From Streptomyces sp. MMBL 11-1 (GTDB lineage: Bacteria > Actinomycetota > Actinomycetes > Streptomycetales > Streptomycetaceae), in contig NZ_CP117709.1 of assembly GCF_028622875.1 (NCBI RefSeq), positions 2,852,001 to 2,916,000 on the forward strand: a stretch of DNA of 64,000 nucleotides, given 5' to 3'. Shown here in pieces: positions 8,518 through 15,446 of the stretch; the first letter of the stretch is position 1, and every line of letters starts with the position of its first letter. A program made the translations under genes and the position numbers. The notes below the pieces were generated by a model, which had not been told where the DNA came from, did not search any database, and saw only the letters and a program-made list of their open reading frames with translations.

Positions 8518-9396
8518 CTACGCCCGCCCCCGCGCCAACAACGCCACGTGCGGCAGCACCAACAGGCCCTCTGCCGTGCGGGATTCGGCGCACAATTCGT
8601 CATACGCCCGCCGGGCCGCCGCCACCCCCTCCGCGCCCCCGCTGTTGAGGACCTGGCCGATCGCACCGATCCCCCGTTCCGCCCCCGCCCACCAGGTGTC
8701 CGGGTCGCATCGGTGCTCCCACGCGACCTCGGAGCACTCCGCGCCGAGAAGTCCGGCCCCGTCGAGGAGGGCGGCGAGCCCTTCACGCGTACGGGGAAAG
8801 TCGTCCTCGGGGGCGAGCGCGGGAAGCCAGTCGGGGCGGGTGAGCCCGGCCGCCTGTACCGCGCGGCCGATCAGCGCCTGGCCGGGGGCTCCGGGCGACC
8901 GCCAGATGCTGACAGCGACCCGGCCGCCGGGTCGGGCGATCCGGCGCAGCTCGGCCAGCGCCTCGCGCGGGCGGCCCACGTGATTGAGTACGAAGTTGCC
9001 GACGACCGCGTCGAACGTGGCGTTCGCATAGGGGAGTTCGGGCAACAGGCCCGTACGCACCTCGGCTGTCGGGACCGCCCTGCGGGTTGCCTCCACCATG
9101 CCGGGCTCGGCGTCGACAGCGTGCACCGTCGCACCCCGCCCGGCGGCGAGGGCGCTGATGGCGCCGCTGCCGCAGCCCACGTCGAGGACGCTGGTGCCGG
9201 GCCCGGCCCCGGCTGCTTCGAGGAGGGCCGCCGCCGGGTGGGCGCAGAGCCGGGCGTAGGTGCTGGCGTACGCCTCGGCCTTGCCGGACCAGATGCGCCG
9301 CTCGGCGTCGTCGAAGGGGGTTGGGGAACGCTCCGCGTTCGCACGCGGGGGGACAGCCGTCCTGCCCGCTTCCCGTGGCACGGGGGAGGCGGTCAT
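8518..9396 (-). CDS. Class I SAM-dependent methyltransferase
   Basis: A 292-residue Rossmann methyltransferase of the UbiE/Methyltransf_11 type. Motif I is SVLDVGCGSGAISALAA (about residues 68-84). It is followed by VDAEPGMVEA and FDAVVGNFVLNHVGRPREAL, then the post-motif LRRIARPGGRVAVSIW. The substrate is unknown. It overlaps by 4 nt (ATGA) with the upstream gene at 9393-9863, so the two are translationally coupled. Confidence 0.87.
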   Translation of the reverse strand: MTASPVPREAGRTAVPPRANAERSPTPFDDAERRIWSGKAEAYASTYARLCAHPAAALLEAAGAGPGTSVLDVGCGSGAISALAAGRGATVHAVDAEPGMVEATRRAVPTAEVRTGLLPELPYANATFDAVVGNFVLNHVGRPREALAELRRIARPGGRVAVSIWRSPGAPGQALIGRAVQAAGLTRPDWLPALAPEDDFPRTREGLAALLDGAGLLGAECSEVAWEHRCDPDTWWAGAERGIGAIGQVLNSGGAEGVAAARRAYDELCAESRTAEGLLVLPHVALLARGRA

Positions 9397-9863
9397 GACC
9401 CGGCTCCCTTCGGTTCGAGTTCGGCGAAGTCCTCATGGAGGGCGTCGAGATGGCGGCCCGTCGGCGCTCCGGCCGGGTCCAGCTCCGCCAGTCGCCAGCC
9501 GGGCAACTGCGCCTCGACCTCCGCCGGGAGCGACCCGTCCGCCGGGACCGCCAGCGCGTGCAGCACCCCGAACGCGGTCTCCCTGGCGACCTCGCGGGCC
9601 AGTGCGCCGAGATCCTCGGGGGTGAGCCCGGCCGCCAGGGCCCGGTCGACGGCGTCGGCCGCCGCCCCGTCGGTGCGGTAGGCGTCGACCCACTGCGGGG
9701 CCGCCGCGCCCCAGGCGTCGACGTCCTGCCACACCGTCCGCAGGAGGCGGTAGCGGGCGAGCTGCGGCAGCCCCTCCTCCGCCTCGGACTCGGCCCAGTC
9801 GCGGGCGTCGCCGTCCGCACCCAGGGCGCTGAAGAGGGAGGTCAGCCTGTCGAGTTCGGTCAT
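9393..9863 (-). CDS. Small conserved-looking protein coupled to a methyltransferase
   Basis: A 156-residue acidic soluble protein (starts MTELDRLTSLFSALGADGD). It has no membrane segment or signal, and no family is recognised. It contains a helical, leucine-rich core (LARYRLLRTVWQDVDAWGAAAP and LTPEDLGALAREVARE). It is the first gene of a two-gene unit with the methyltransferase. The ATG at 9863 is the only start giving normal Streptomyces codon use; no good ribosome binding site is seen, so translation may be leaderless. Confidence 0.7.
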   Translation of the reverse strand: MTELDRLTSLFSALGADGDARDWAESEAEEGLPQLARYRLLRTVWQDVDAWGAAAPQWVDAYRTDGAAADAVDRALAAGLTPEDLGALAREVARETAFGVLHALAVPADGSLPAEVEAQLPGWRLAELDPAGAPTGRHLDALHEDFAELEPKGAGS

Positions 9864-10025
9864 GGGGAGGGAGGGTACCGGCCGGGGCCGGGGCGTGGTC
9901 GGGGATGGTGCGCGGTGCGAAACCGATGAGTTCTCGCGAGGTGCGCGGTCTGTACTTCCGTAAGACTGAGAGGCGGCACCGGGCACCGGAACCCGGGGCC
10001 CACCACGACACAGCCAGGAGACCTG

Positions 10026-10598
10026 ATGCGCACCCTGATCAGCACCGCCTTCATTTCGCTCGACGGCGTCATGGAGGCCCCGGGCGGTGAGCCGGGCTAC
10101 CGGAACTCGGGGTGGACGTTCAGGGACGTGGAGTTCCTGCCGGAGGCGTACGAGCTCAAGGGCCGGGAGCAGGAGGAGGCCGCCGCCCTGATGATGGGCC
10201 GGAAGAGCTACGAGGCGTTCAGTCCGGTGTGGCCGGGCATGGAGGAGTTCACGGGGTACAAGGCGATGCCGAAGTACGTCGTCTCCACCGGGCTGACCGA
10301 CGACGACCTGGTCTCCGACTGGGGCGAGACCACGATCCTGCGGTCGCTCGACGAGGTCGCCGCCCTGAAGGAGACCGAGGGCGGCCCGATCATCGTCCAC
10401 GGCAGCACCGAACTGAACCGGAACCTCTCGGACGCCGACCTGATCGACCGGTACCACCTGCTCGTCTTCCCGCTCCTGCTCGGCGCGGGCAAGCGCCTGT
10501 TCAGCGAGACGGACAAGGACACCCAGAAGCTGAAGCTCATCGAGCACGAGGCGTACGCCAACGGCATCCAGAAGAACGTCTTCGAGGTCGTCCGCTGA
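10026..10598 (+). CDS. Dihydrofolate-reductase-like protein (RibD C-terminal family)
   Basis: A 190-residue NADPH-dependent reductase-fold protein of the RibD_C / YwjB-like group. Characteristic are MRTLISTAFISLDGVMEAP at the start, AALMMGRKSYEAFSPVWPG, KYVVSTGLTDDDL, GGPIIVHGSTELNRNL and LVFPLLLGAGKRLF. AGGAG lies 7 nt before the ATG at 10026. Such stand-alone proteins are common in Streptomyces; the true substrate is usually not folate and is not known. Confidence 0.87.
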   Translation: MRTLISTAFISLDGVMEAPGGEPGYRNSGWTFRDVEFLPEAYELKGREQEEAAALMMGRKSYEAFSPVWPGMEEFTGYKAMPKYVVSTGLTDDDLVSDWGETTILRSLDEVAALKETEGGPIIVHGSTELNRNLSDADLIDRYHLLVFPLLLGAGKRLFSETDKDTQKLKLIEHEAYANGIQKNVFEVVR

Positions 10599-10643
10599 CG
10601 CGCGGGCACGGCCCGGCCGGTGCCGTACCCCCTACCTGCCTGC

Positions 10644-11171
10644 CTACGTGCCTGTGCGCACCCCTCGCAGGACGGTCTCCGCCACCTCCGCGGGCGTGAC
10701 ACCCGTCGTGTCGATCTCCCGGGCCTCCCGGCGGAGCCAGGGCAGGGCCCGCTCGTAGTCGGACAGATGGTCCAGGCGCCACTGCCGGGCGCCGGCGCTC
10801 TCGGGCTTGCTGTCGGTCTCGATACGTTCGACGAGCGTGTCGCGGTCCGTGTGCAGCAGGACGTGGTGCACGGGGATACCGGCCCGCGCCAGGCCGTCGT
10901 GGATCTCCTGCCAGTACGACTCCACCAGAACCGTCTGCGTGACCACCAGCGTTCCGCCCACGTGGTCGAGCACCTGCCGCGCGGTCTCCACCACCAGGCC
11001 CCTCCATGGCGGAAAGTCCTGGAAGTCCTTCTCCGGCACGCCGAGCACATGCCAGAGCATCTCGCCGACCTTCTCGGTGTCGAACAGCCGGGAGTCCGGG
11101 AGGAGCGAGGTCACCTCCTTCGCGGTGGTGGTCTTGCCCGCGCCGAAGGTTCCGTTCAGCCAGATGATCAT
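10644..11171 (-). CDS. TmrB-like P-loop ATP-binding protein
   Basis: A 175-residue nucleotide-binding protein with Walker A GTFGAGKTT at residues 7-15 (MIIWLNGTFGAGKTTTAKEV). It has a DTEKVGEML lid region and a basic C-terminal helix. Its start and size match TmrB (tunicamycin resistance) and related AAA_33/AAA_18 small kinases, which bind ATP and small molecules. Resistance is a family precedent, not something the sequence proves. The 3' end is followed by a short CAGG/CAGG repeat (10625-10650). Confidence 0.78.
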   Translation of the reverse strand: MIIWLNGTFGAGKTTTAKEVTSLLPDSRLFDTEKVGEMLWHVLGVPEKDFQDFPPWRGLVVETARQVLDHVGGTLVVTQTVLVESYWQEIHDGLARAGIPVHHVLLHTDRDTLVERIETDSKPESAGARQWRLDHLSDYERALPWLRREAREIDTTGVTPAEVAETVLRGVRTGT

Positions 11172-11303
11172 CGCTGCATCCTAGGCGCGGCCGGATACTC
11201 CGGGCACCGGAGCGACCGTTGCCCATAGGTTCGGACACAGCCGTTAGGTTCGGACACACAGCCGTCGTGAGGACGGACCGGACCTACGCATCAGGGAGCC
11301 CGC

Positions 11304-11882
11304 ATGGCATCCATCCACCGCACCACCATGACGCCCACCAAGCTGGAGCTGCTCACCGGCTGGCTGCCGAAGCAGAGCTGGTACGTGGGCGCCGGGGGAA
11401 CGCCGGACCTGGTCAAGGCCGGCGGCTTCCGTCTGGACGATCCGGCAGGGGAGGTCGGGATCGAGTTCATGGTCGTGGCGGACGCGGCCGGGCAGGAGCC
11501 GGTGGCGTATCTGGTGCCGCTGGGCTACCGCGGCGCGGCGCTGGAGGGCGTCCCCGACGAGGCTCTGATCGGCACCTCCGAGCACGGGGTGCTCGGCACC
11601 CGGTGGATCTACGACGGCGCCCACGACCCGGTGGTCCTGGCGCGGTTGGCCGCTCTTCTGCGCGGCGAGGCGGAGCCGCAGCAGCAGAACGTGAGCGACA
11701 CCCCCGACCCGACCGTCGTCGTGCACGGGGCCGGCCCCGGCCAGGCGGCGGACGTACGGATCAACCGCGTCCTGCGGGCGGCGGAAGCCGGGCAGGAGGC
11801 ATCGGGAAGTCTCGTCGCCGGCTGGACCTGGCCGGACGGGACGGCTGTACGGGGAGTGTTCGCGGCCCTCTCGCCGCAGTAG
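11304..11882 (+). CDS. Maltokinase N-terminal cap-like protein
   Basis: A 192-residue protein matching the maltokinase (Mak/Pep2) N-terminal cap domain found alone in many Streptomyces and often mis-annotated as a 1,4-alpha-glucan branching protein. Landmarks: ELLTGWLPKQSWYVG, FRLDDPAGEVGIEFMVV, YLVPLGYRGAALEG, LIGTSEHGVLGTRWIYDGAHDPV. There is no kinase domain. The ATG at 11304 has GGGAG 7 nt upstream. The cap may bind glucan or regulate the alpha-maltose-1-phosphate pathway, but its role as a single domain is not established. Confidence 0.8.
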   Translation: MASIHRTTMTPTKLELLTGWLPKQSWYVGAGGTPDLVKAGGFRLDDPAGEVGIEFMVVADAAGQEPVAYLVPLGYRGAALEGVPDEALIGTSEHGVLGTRWIYDGAHDPVVLARLAALLRGEAEPQQQNVSDTPDPTVVVHGAGPGQAADVRINRVLRAAEAGQEASGSLVAGWTWPDGTAVRGVFAALSPQ

Positions 11883-11894
11883 GAAGTCATGCGT

Positions 11895-11925
11895 ACGGCC
11901 CCCGGCGGGTCACACCGGGGGCCGT
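11895..11925. terminator. Terminator after the maltokinase-cap gene
   Basis: An 11-bp perfect stem (11895-11905 with 11915-11925, ACGGCCCCCGG) and a 9-nt loop, 13 nt after the stop. On the other strand it lies just beyond the duplicated acyl-CoA dehydrogenase 3' end. Confidence 0.8.
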
Positions 11926-11953
11926 GGCAAGTGGCGCCGCGCCAGGGACCGTT

Positions 11954-12015
11954 ACGGCAGGTTGCGCGCCATCACGATCCGCTGGACCTGGTTCGTGCCC
12001 TCGTAGATCCGGGTG
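11954..12015. repeat. Left attachment-like direct repeat (duplicated gene 3' end)
   Basis: 62 bp matching 15449-15510 with three mismatches, including an uninterrupted 43-bp identity at 11967-12009. On the minus strand it spells the last residues of the acyl-CoA dehydrogenase, IYEGTNQVQRIVMARNLP, and ends in TAA (11952-11954) instead of the gene's TAG; the codon for the final Arg is CGC instead of AGG. An extra copy of a gene's 3' end at the far side of foreign genes is the usual footprint of site-specific integration. Confidence 0.85.
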
Positions 12016-12127
12016 CTTTACCGGTAGCACGGCTCTGACCTGGGGATACACCCTCTCCATAGGGTGCCTCCCCAGCATTTCCCCATGATCACCAAGCCGA
12101 CCCCTTGGGACCTTCCTCGTTCCCTTG

Positions 12128-12165
12128 GTGGTCATGCGTTGGTCACGTGACCAACGCATGACCAC
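12128..12165. repeat. Perfect 38-bp palindrome with no spacer
   Basis: Bases 12128-12146 (starting GTGGTCATGCGTTGG) are the exact reverse complement of 12147-12165, centred on CAC/GTG. It lies 110 bp inside the left repeat and 150 bp before the first island gene. It could be a large operator, an accessory recombination or nicking site, or a terminator insulating the island. Confidence 0.85.
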
Positions 12166-12213
12166 GCCATACCCAAGGCCACCTCCGGCGGAGGCGGGCA
12201 CCACAGTTTTATG

Positions 12214-12227
12214 CGACAACGCAAATA
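12214..12227. promoter_or_regulatory. 14-bp motif repeated within the island, first copy
   Basis: CGACAACGCAAATA occurs here and again at 13850-13863. This copy is embedded in TGCG-ACAA-CGCA, a short inverted repeat, about 90 bp upstream of the first gene of the regulatory module. It is a candidate operator for the island's HTH protein; no binding is shown by sequence alone. Confidence 0.45.
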
Positions 12228-12314
12228 TTGGCGCGACCGCATGGACGGCGATGGCACGCCCTCCGTACGGTCGTGGAGCCGCCCCACGAGGGAGCGGGGA
12301 CAGGGGGTTTCGCC

Positions 12315-12524
12315 ATGGCTCGTGAGGAACTGACCCGACTCACCGGAAACGGCAACGGGGGACCTTGCGGCAAGGACGACTGCCCGAACATCTACCGCAC
12401 CGCGTCCGGCTCCATCGTCGTCCAGGGCGACGTGTCCAAAGCGTTCCAGCCCCCGGAGGGGGAAGGGCTTGTCGAGATCCCCGAGGGCGTTCTGAGGGAG
12501 GCTGTCCGTGCTCTTGGCTGGTGA
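12315..12524 (+). CDS. Small protein preceding DUF6879 (69 residues)
   Basis: MAREELTRLTGNGNGGPC followed by GKDDCPNIYRTASGSIVV. Two cysteines (PCGKDDCP) precede an IYRTASGSIVVQGD strand. It has no membrane segment. Small proteins of this type sit directly before DUF6879 genes in Streptomyces regulatory islands. The ATG at 12315 is used; longer in-frame readings upstream have no ribosome binding site. It overlaps the next gene by 17 nt, so the two are co-translated. Function unknown. Confidence 0.75.
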   Translation: MAREELTRLTGNGNGGPCGKDDCPNIYRTASGSIVVQGDVSKAFQPPEGEGLVEIPEGVLREAVRALGW

Positions 12525-13032
12525 AGAGTGGGCCGCGCGCTTTGAGGGTTTCCAGCGGGAAGCATGGCGTCTTGAGACCCTGCCGCAGTACCTCATGCCG
12601 CAGGAAGCCGAGGAGTTTCAGGCGTTCCGCGACGGCGCGCGTATCGACCCCGCAACGGTCCACAACGAGTACACAGACCGGCTCCGCAGGCAGGTCACGG
12701 AGGGGCGCGTTCAAGGACGCGTCCACATCGCCACTCGACCTCTGTCCGAGTACCTGCGGTTCGAGTTCTCCCAGTACTACCGACCGCACCTCTTGGCCGG
12801 GGAGCAGATCCGCATTCTCGACGTGACCGACAGAACCAACCCTCTTGAAGGGGTTCAAGACTTCTGGATGTTCGACCGGTCGGAAGTCGTGCTCATGAAC
12901 TATGAGCCTGACGGGAAGCAGATCAACCGCGAGGTATTCGAGGGCGATGCGGCCCCGTTCATCGAATACCAGCGAATCGCGGTAGCTGAGTCCGTGCCCT
13001 TCGAGGAGTTCGTGAAGGGTCTTGAGCTTTGA
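12508..13032 (+). CDS. DUF6879 family protein
   Basis: 174 residues, no signal or membrane segment. Features: FEGFQREAWRLETLPQYLMP, then EEFQAFRDGARID, RPLSEYLRFEFSQYYRPHLLAGE, VQDFWMFDRSEVVLMNYEPD. This order (a DUF6879 protein followed by an Scr1/DUF5753 HTH and a DUF397 protein) recurs in actinobacteria and is thought to be a regulatory or toxin-antitoxin-like cassette. The start is GTG 12508 with GGGAGG 7 nt upstream. The stop overlaps the next gene by 11 nt. The biochemical role is unknown. Confidence 0.78.
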   Translation: MLLAGEEWAARFEGFQREAWRLETLPQYLMPQEAEEFQAFRDGARIDPATVHNEYTDRLRRQVTEGRVQGRVHIATRPLSEYLRFEFSQYYRPHLLAGEQIRILDVTDRTNPLEGVQDFWMFDRSEVVLMNYEPDGKQINREVFEGDAAPFIEYQRIAVAESVPFEEFVKGLEL

Positions 13033-13864
13033 GCCTGAACGGCTAGGTCAGTCCAGGTCGGACCTAGCGGAAGCACTGCGAAGCCTGCGGAAGCGGGCTG
13101 GGAAGACTCAGACCTGGCTCGCTCGCCGCTGCAACATGTCACAAACCAAGGTCAGCAACATGGAGAGTGGGAAACTCACTCCCGCCATTGTTGACGTAGA
13201 GCTGATCCTTGATGCGCTTGGGACCGATGATCCGGCAGCCTCACAGATCCTCGAACTGGTTCGCACCGCGAATACCGAGTGGCAGGATCATTGGTCTTCG
13301 CGGCGTCGGGGCCTAGAAAAGAAGCAGAACGAGCTAGCCAGGATCGAAACGGTCACAACAGAGTTCCGATTCTTCCTACTCTCGGCGATCACAGGGCTAC
13401 TTGCTACGCCGGAGTATGTGCGTGCCAGTATCGCGGACACTCCCGGAGACCAGTCCAAGACCATTGCGAAAAAACTGGAACGCCAGAGGGTCCTCTACGA
13501 CTCGTCAAAGTCGTTCACGTTCCTGCTGACGGAACAAGCCGTGCGCTGGCCCTTTCTGCCACCTCTCGCCATGGCAATGCAGCTCGACCGACTGGCTTCG
13601 GTATCTCGAATTCCTAGTGTTCGGCTGGGAGTCATACCCTTGGCAGGCCACATTTCAGAGATGCCGCTGAACACTTTCACGGTATACGACCGGCGACTAG
13701 CCACTGTGGAAACCGGAACCGGTGCATTGATCCTGCGTGACCATCGCGACGTGAACGCATACCGCGAGGACTTCGAGAGGTACGAGTCGTACGCAGTGTT
13801 CGGAGACGAGTGTCGAGAACTCCTGAACGAGTGGTCCGGGATCTTTACCCGACAACGCAAATAG
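13022..13864 (+). CDS. Helix-turn-helix regulator with Scr1/DUF5753 C-terminal domain
   Basis: A 280-residue WhiJ/AbaA-like regulator. The N-terminal XRE helix-turn-helix (RSLRKRAGKTQTWLARRCNM, then SQTKVSNMESGKLTP) is followed by a DUF5753/Scr1 domain (from about residue 95: FRFFLLSAITGLLATPEYVR; later PFLPPLAMAMQLDRL). Members usually pair with a neighbouring DUF397 protein, which acts as partner or antitoxin; here that is the gene at 14255. Translation starts at TTG 13022 with GAAGGG upstream, overlapping DUF6879. The codon use (CTA, ACA, AGG) is atypical for this chromosome, consistent with transfer. Confidence 0.87.
   Translation: MSFEPERLGQSRSDLAEALRSLRKRAGKTQTWLARRCNMSQTKVSNMESGKLTPAIVDVELILDALGTDDPAASQILELVRTANTEWQDHWSSRRRGLEKKQNELARIETVTTEFRFFLLSAITGLLATPEYVRASIADTPGDQSKTIAKKLERQRVLYDSSKSFTFLLTEQAVRWPFLPPLAMAMQLDRLASVSRIPSVRLGVIPLAGHISEMPLNTFTVYDRRLATVETGTGALILRDHRDVNAYREDFERYESYAVFGDECRELLNEWSGIFTRQRK
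13850..13863. promoter_or_regulatory. 14-bp island motif, second copy
   Basis: The same CGACAACGCAAATA as at 12214-12227, here covering the last codons of the HTH gene and lying 40 bp before the next start (13903). Two copies ahead of two transcription starts suggest shared control, possibly by the HTH protein. Confidence 0.4.
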
Positions 13865-13902
13865 CACTAGAGGTCCCTCGCCTGCGGGCTGAGGATGTAC
13901 CT

Positions 13903-14217
13903 ATGCCGACCGAACCGAAGAGCGACAGTCAGAAGACCCCGCAGGGTTGGCGGATGGACCCCATCCCAAGCCGTCCGGCATATCAGGATGGTGATGGGAA
14001 CATTCGCGTGCCCATGTGGTTGACGAGGAACGGTCGGCATATGGCAGACACGGAAATGGTTCTGCTCCCGTCTGAGGCTGCCTTACTGGCCGACCACCCG
14101 ACCAACGCCATGCGGGACAACTCCCGATCGATGCTGCACGAGTTGTTCCGGGAGTCGGCGACGGCTCTTGGCCCTGGCGTTGTGTACGTGCGGAAGTCGG
14201 AGCAATACCCGGCCTGA
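13903..14217 (+). CDS. Unknown island protein containing a TTA codon
   Basis: A 104-residue soluble protein (MPTEPKSDSQKTPQGWRMDP ... IRVPMWLTRNGRHMADTEMV ... EQYPA). No family is recognised. Leucine 61, in SEAALLADHP, is encoded by TTA at 14083-14085. In Streptomyces this codon needs the bldA tRNA, which is present at 48.2 kb. The start is ATG 13903 with GAGG 9 nt upstream. It sits between the HTH and DUF397 genes, so it is probably part of the same regulatory cassette and would be made late in development. Confidence 0.72.
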   Translation: MPTEPKSDSQKTPQGWRMDPIPSRPAYQDGDGNIRVPMWLTRNGRHMADTEMVLLPSEAALLADHPTNAMRDNSRSMLHELFRESATALGPGVVYVRKSEQYPA

Positions 14218-14254
14218 TCCTGCCCCGTCACTGACCTCACAGGAAGGCACACCC

Positions 14255-14485
14255 ATGCCGGGAACCGACCTGTACAGCCTGCCTATCGACGGCGCCCAGT
14301 TCTTCAAGGCGTGCGGGGGCAACACGCATCCGGACGGCGAGTCCTGCGCCACGCTGGCGAAGATCGGCCCCGGCGCTTGGGCGCTGGGCGACAGTAAGCA
14401 GCCCGGTGCGGAGCCGCTGAGGTTCACCACTGCCGAACTGAACGCTGCCGGTATCGACCCGACGCGCTTCACCGTCTCGGCCTGA
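14255..14485 (+). CDS. DUF397 domain protein
   Basis: A 76-residue DUF397 protein. The family pattern is visible: FFKACGGNTHPDGESC, then WALGDSKQPGAEPLRFTTAE. DUF397 proteins are small partners of Scr1/DUF5753 HTH regulators (as with WhiJ), counteracting or tuning the regulator. The cognate HTH gene is 390 bp upstream. AGGAAGG precedes the ATG at 14255. Confidence 0.85.
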   Translation: MPGTDLYSLPIDGAQFFKACGGNTHPDGESCATLAKIGPGAWALGDSKQPGAEPLRFTTAELNAAGIDPTRFTVSA

Positions 14486-14565
14486 CTGGCCGCTCACTGG
14501 CTGGCGGTCTCCGCTCTCTGGGGAGGGCGGGGGCCGCCTTCAACTGCCCTGGACAGGATGACCAG

Positions 14566-15033
14566 TTGCACCACCACGGCTATCTATGGACCGGATCGAA
14601 GCAACGGTTCGATGATGAGGCGCTGAGGCGACTTCCGCACTCCGATCCACCTACGCCAGACGGTAAGCCGGAGCTGATCCAGCGGTACAAGGAAGTGAAG
14701 GCGGAGTTCCCCGTCGTAGACCTTCCTCCGCTGGAAACGTCGTACTGGCTGATCAAGCCACGCACATTGGTTCGGGGCACCTGGCAGGAGCCGAAAGAAG
14801 CAGCGGAATGGCTCGGGGAAAGACTGGCCGAGTACGCGCCCCGGTTCGCCTCCGAGTCGGACCGCGACAGCACGCGCCTGGCGATACTGGTCAACTCTGC
14901 CGCCGAACGGCTTGGTTGGGGCGGGGACGTGTCGCACGGCTTCTACCTGGAACGGCCCTCGTTCCTCTCCCTGGCCCTGGCGTGCTGCTCCCCGAACCGC
15001 GCCGCCCCAGAGCTCAGCTGCCCGCTCCGGTAG
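14566..15033 (+). CDS. Unknown island protein, 155 residues
   Basis: Starts at TTG 14566 (AGGA 8 nt upstream) with MHHHGYLWTGSKQRFDDEAL. The middle reads LETSYWLIKPRTLVRG and AEWLGERLAEYAPRF. No membrane segment or known domain is seen. It is followed directly by a terminator. Location within the island and ordinary ribosome binding support it as a gene; its function is unknown. Confidence 0.6.
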   Translation: MHHHGYLWTGSKQRFDDEALRRLPHSDPPTPDGKPELIQRYKEVKAEFPVVDLPPLETSYWLIKPRTLVRGTWQEPKEAAEWLGERLAEYAPRFASESDRDSTRLAILVNSAAERLGWGGDVSHGFYLERPSFLSLALACCSPNRAAPELSCPLR

Positions 15034-15047
15034 GTCGACACTCAGCA

Positions 15048-15082
15048 ACAAAGCCCCGGCCCTCAATGGGCCAGGGCTTTGT
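15048..15082. terminator. Terminator at the end of the island genes
   Basis: A 9-bp plus 5-bp stem (ACAAAGCCC/GGGCTTTGT and GGCCC/GGGCC, one mismatch between them) with a 5-nt loop, 15 nt after the last island stop codon. Confidence 0.85.
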
Positions 15083-15138
15083 GTTGGTGCGGTTCCACGG
15101 GTGCCAGCTGCGGTTCCGGGGAAGGGGAGACGGATCGC

Positions 15139-15246
15139 AAGCTGTCCGCGCGGATCCGCCGCCAGCGGTTCTCGTTCTTCTCCGCGATGACGGACTGGGC
15201 CGTCGTCAACGAGATCATCGGGCGCAACCCGTGCAAGAAGACCTGA
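15139..15246 (+). pseudogene. Fragment of a tyrosine recombinase (core-binding domain)
   Basis: A short open stretch ending in TGA (15244-15246) reads KLSARIRRQRFSFFSAMTDW followed by AVVNEIIGRNPCKKT. This resembles the helical core-binding segment of phage-type tyrosine integrases, which typically runs R-x-R-R...LsA...A-V...I..NPc. Upstream sequence in this frame has no protein character, and the catalytic R-H-R-Y domain is absent. It lies 200 bp from the right repeat, where integrases normally sit. The assignment is by pattern only. Confidence 0.4.
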
Positions 15247-15259
15247 CAGAGCCCACGCG

Positions 15260-15290
15260 AACGGCCCCCGGCAGAGCGCCGGGGGCCGTT
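15260..15290. terminator. Terminator beside the integrase fragment
   Basis: A perfect 13-bp stem (15260-15272 with 15278-15290, AACGGCCCCCGGC) and a 5-nt loop, between the integrase fragment and the right repeat. Its arm resembles the terminator at 11895. Confidence 0.8.
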
Positions 15291-15446
15291 ATGTTTGTGC
15301 AGGTGAGAGGCGGTTTTCCGCCCAGCGTCAGCCCAGGATTTCCCCAGCACAACGCCCACGATCGGCCCGAAACGGCCCTGCCCGGACCGGAAGCCGATCA
15401 CAGCCTGCGAGCCATCGAAAATGGCCGCTGACCTGCGAAAACCCAG

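Noticed and set aside
11952..12015. Left repeat as a fragment of a separate acyl-CoA dehydrogenase pseudogene
   Set aside because: Similarity ends abruptly after 62 bp and matches only the extreme 3' end of the gene at the other side of the island, better explained as an attachment duplication.
12125..12219. Matching MRWSRDQRMTT peptides on both strands
   Set aside because: They only reflect translation of the 38-bp palindrome on each strand, not real proteins.
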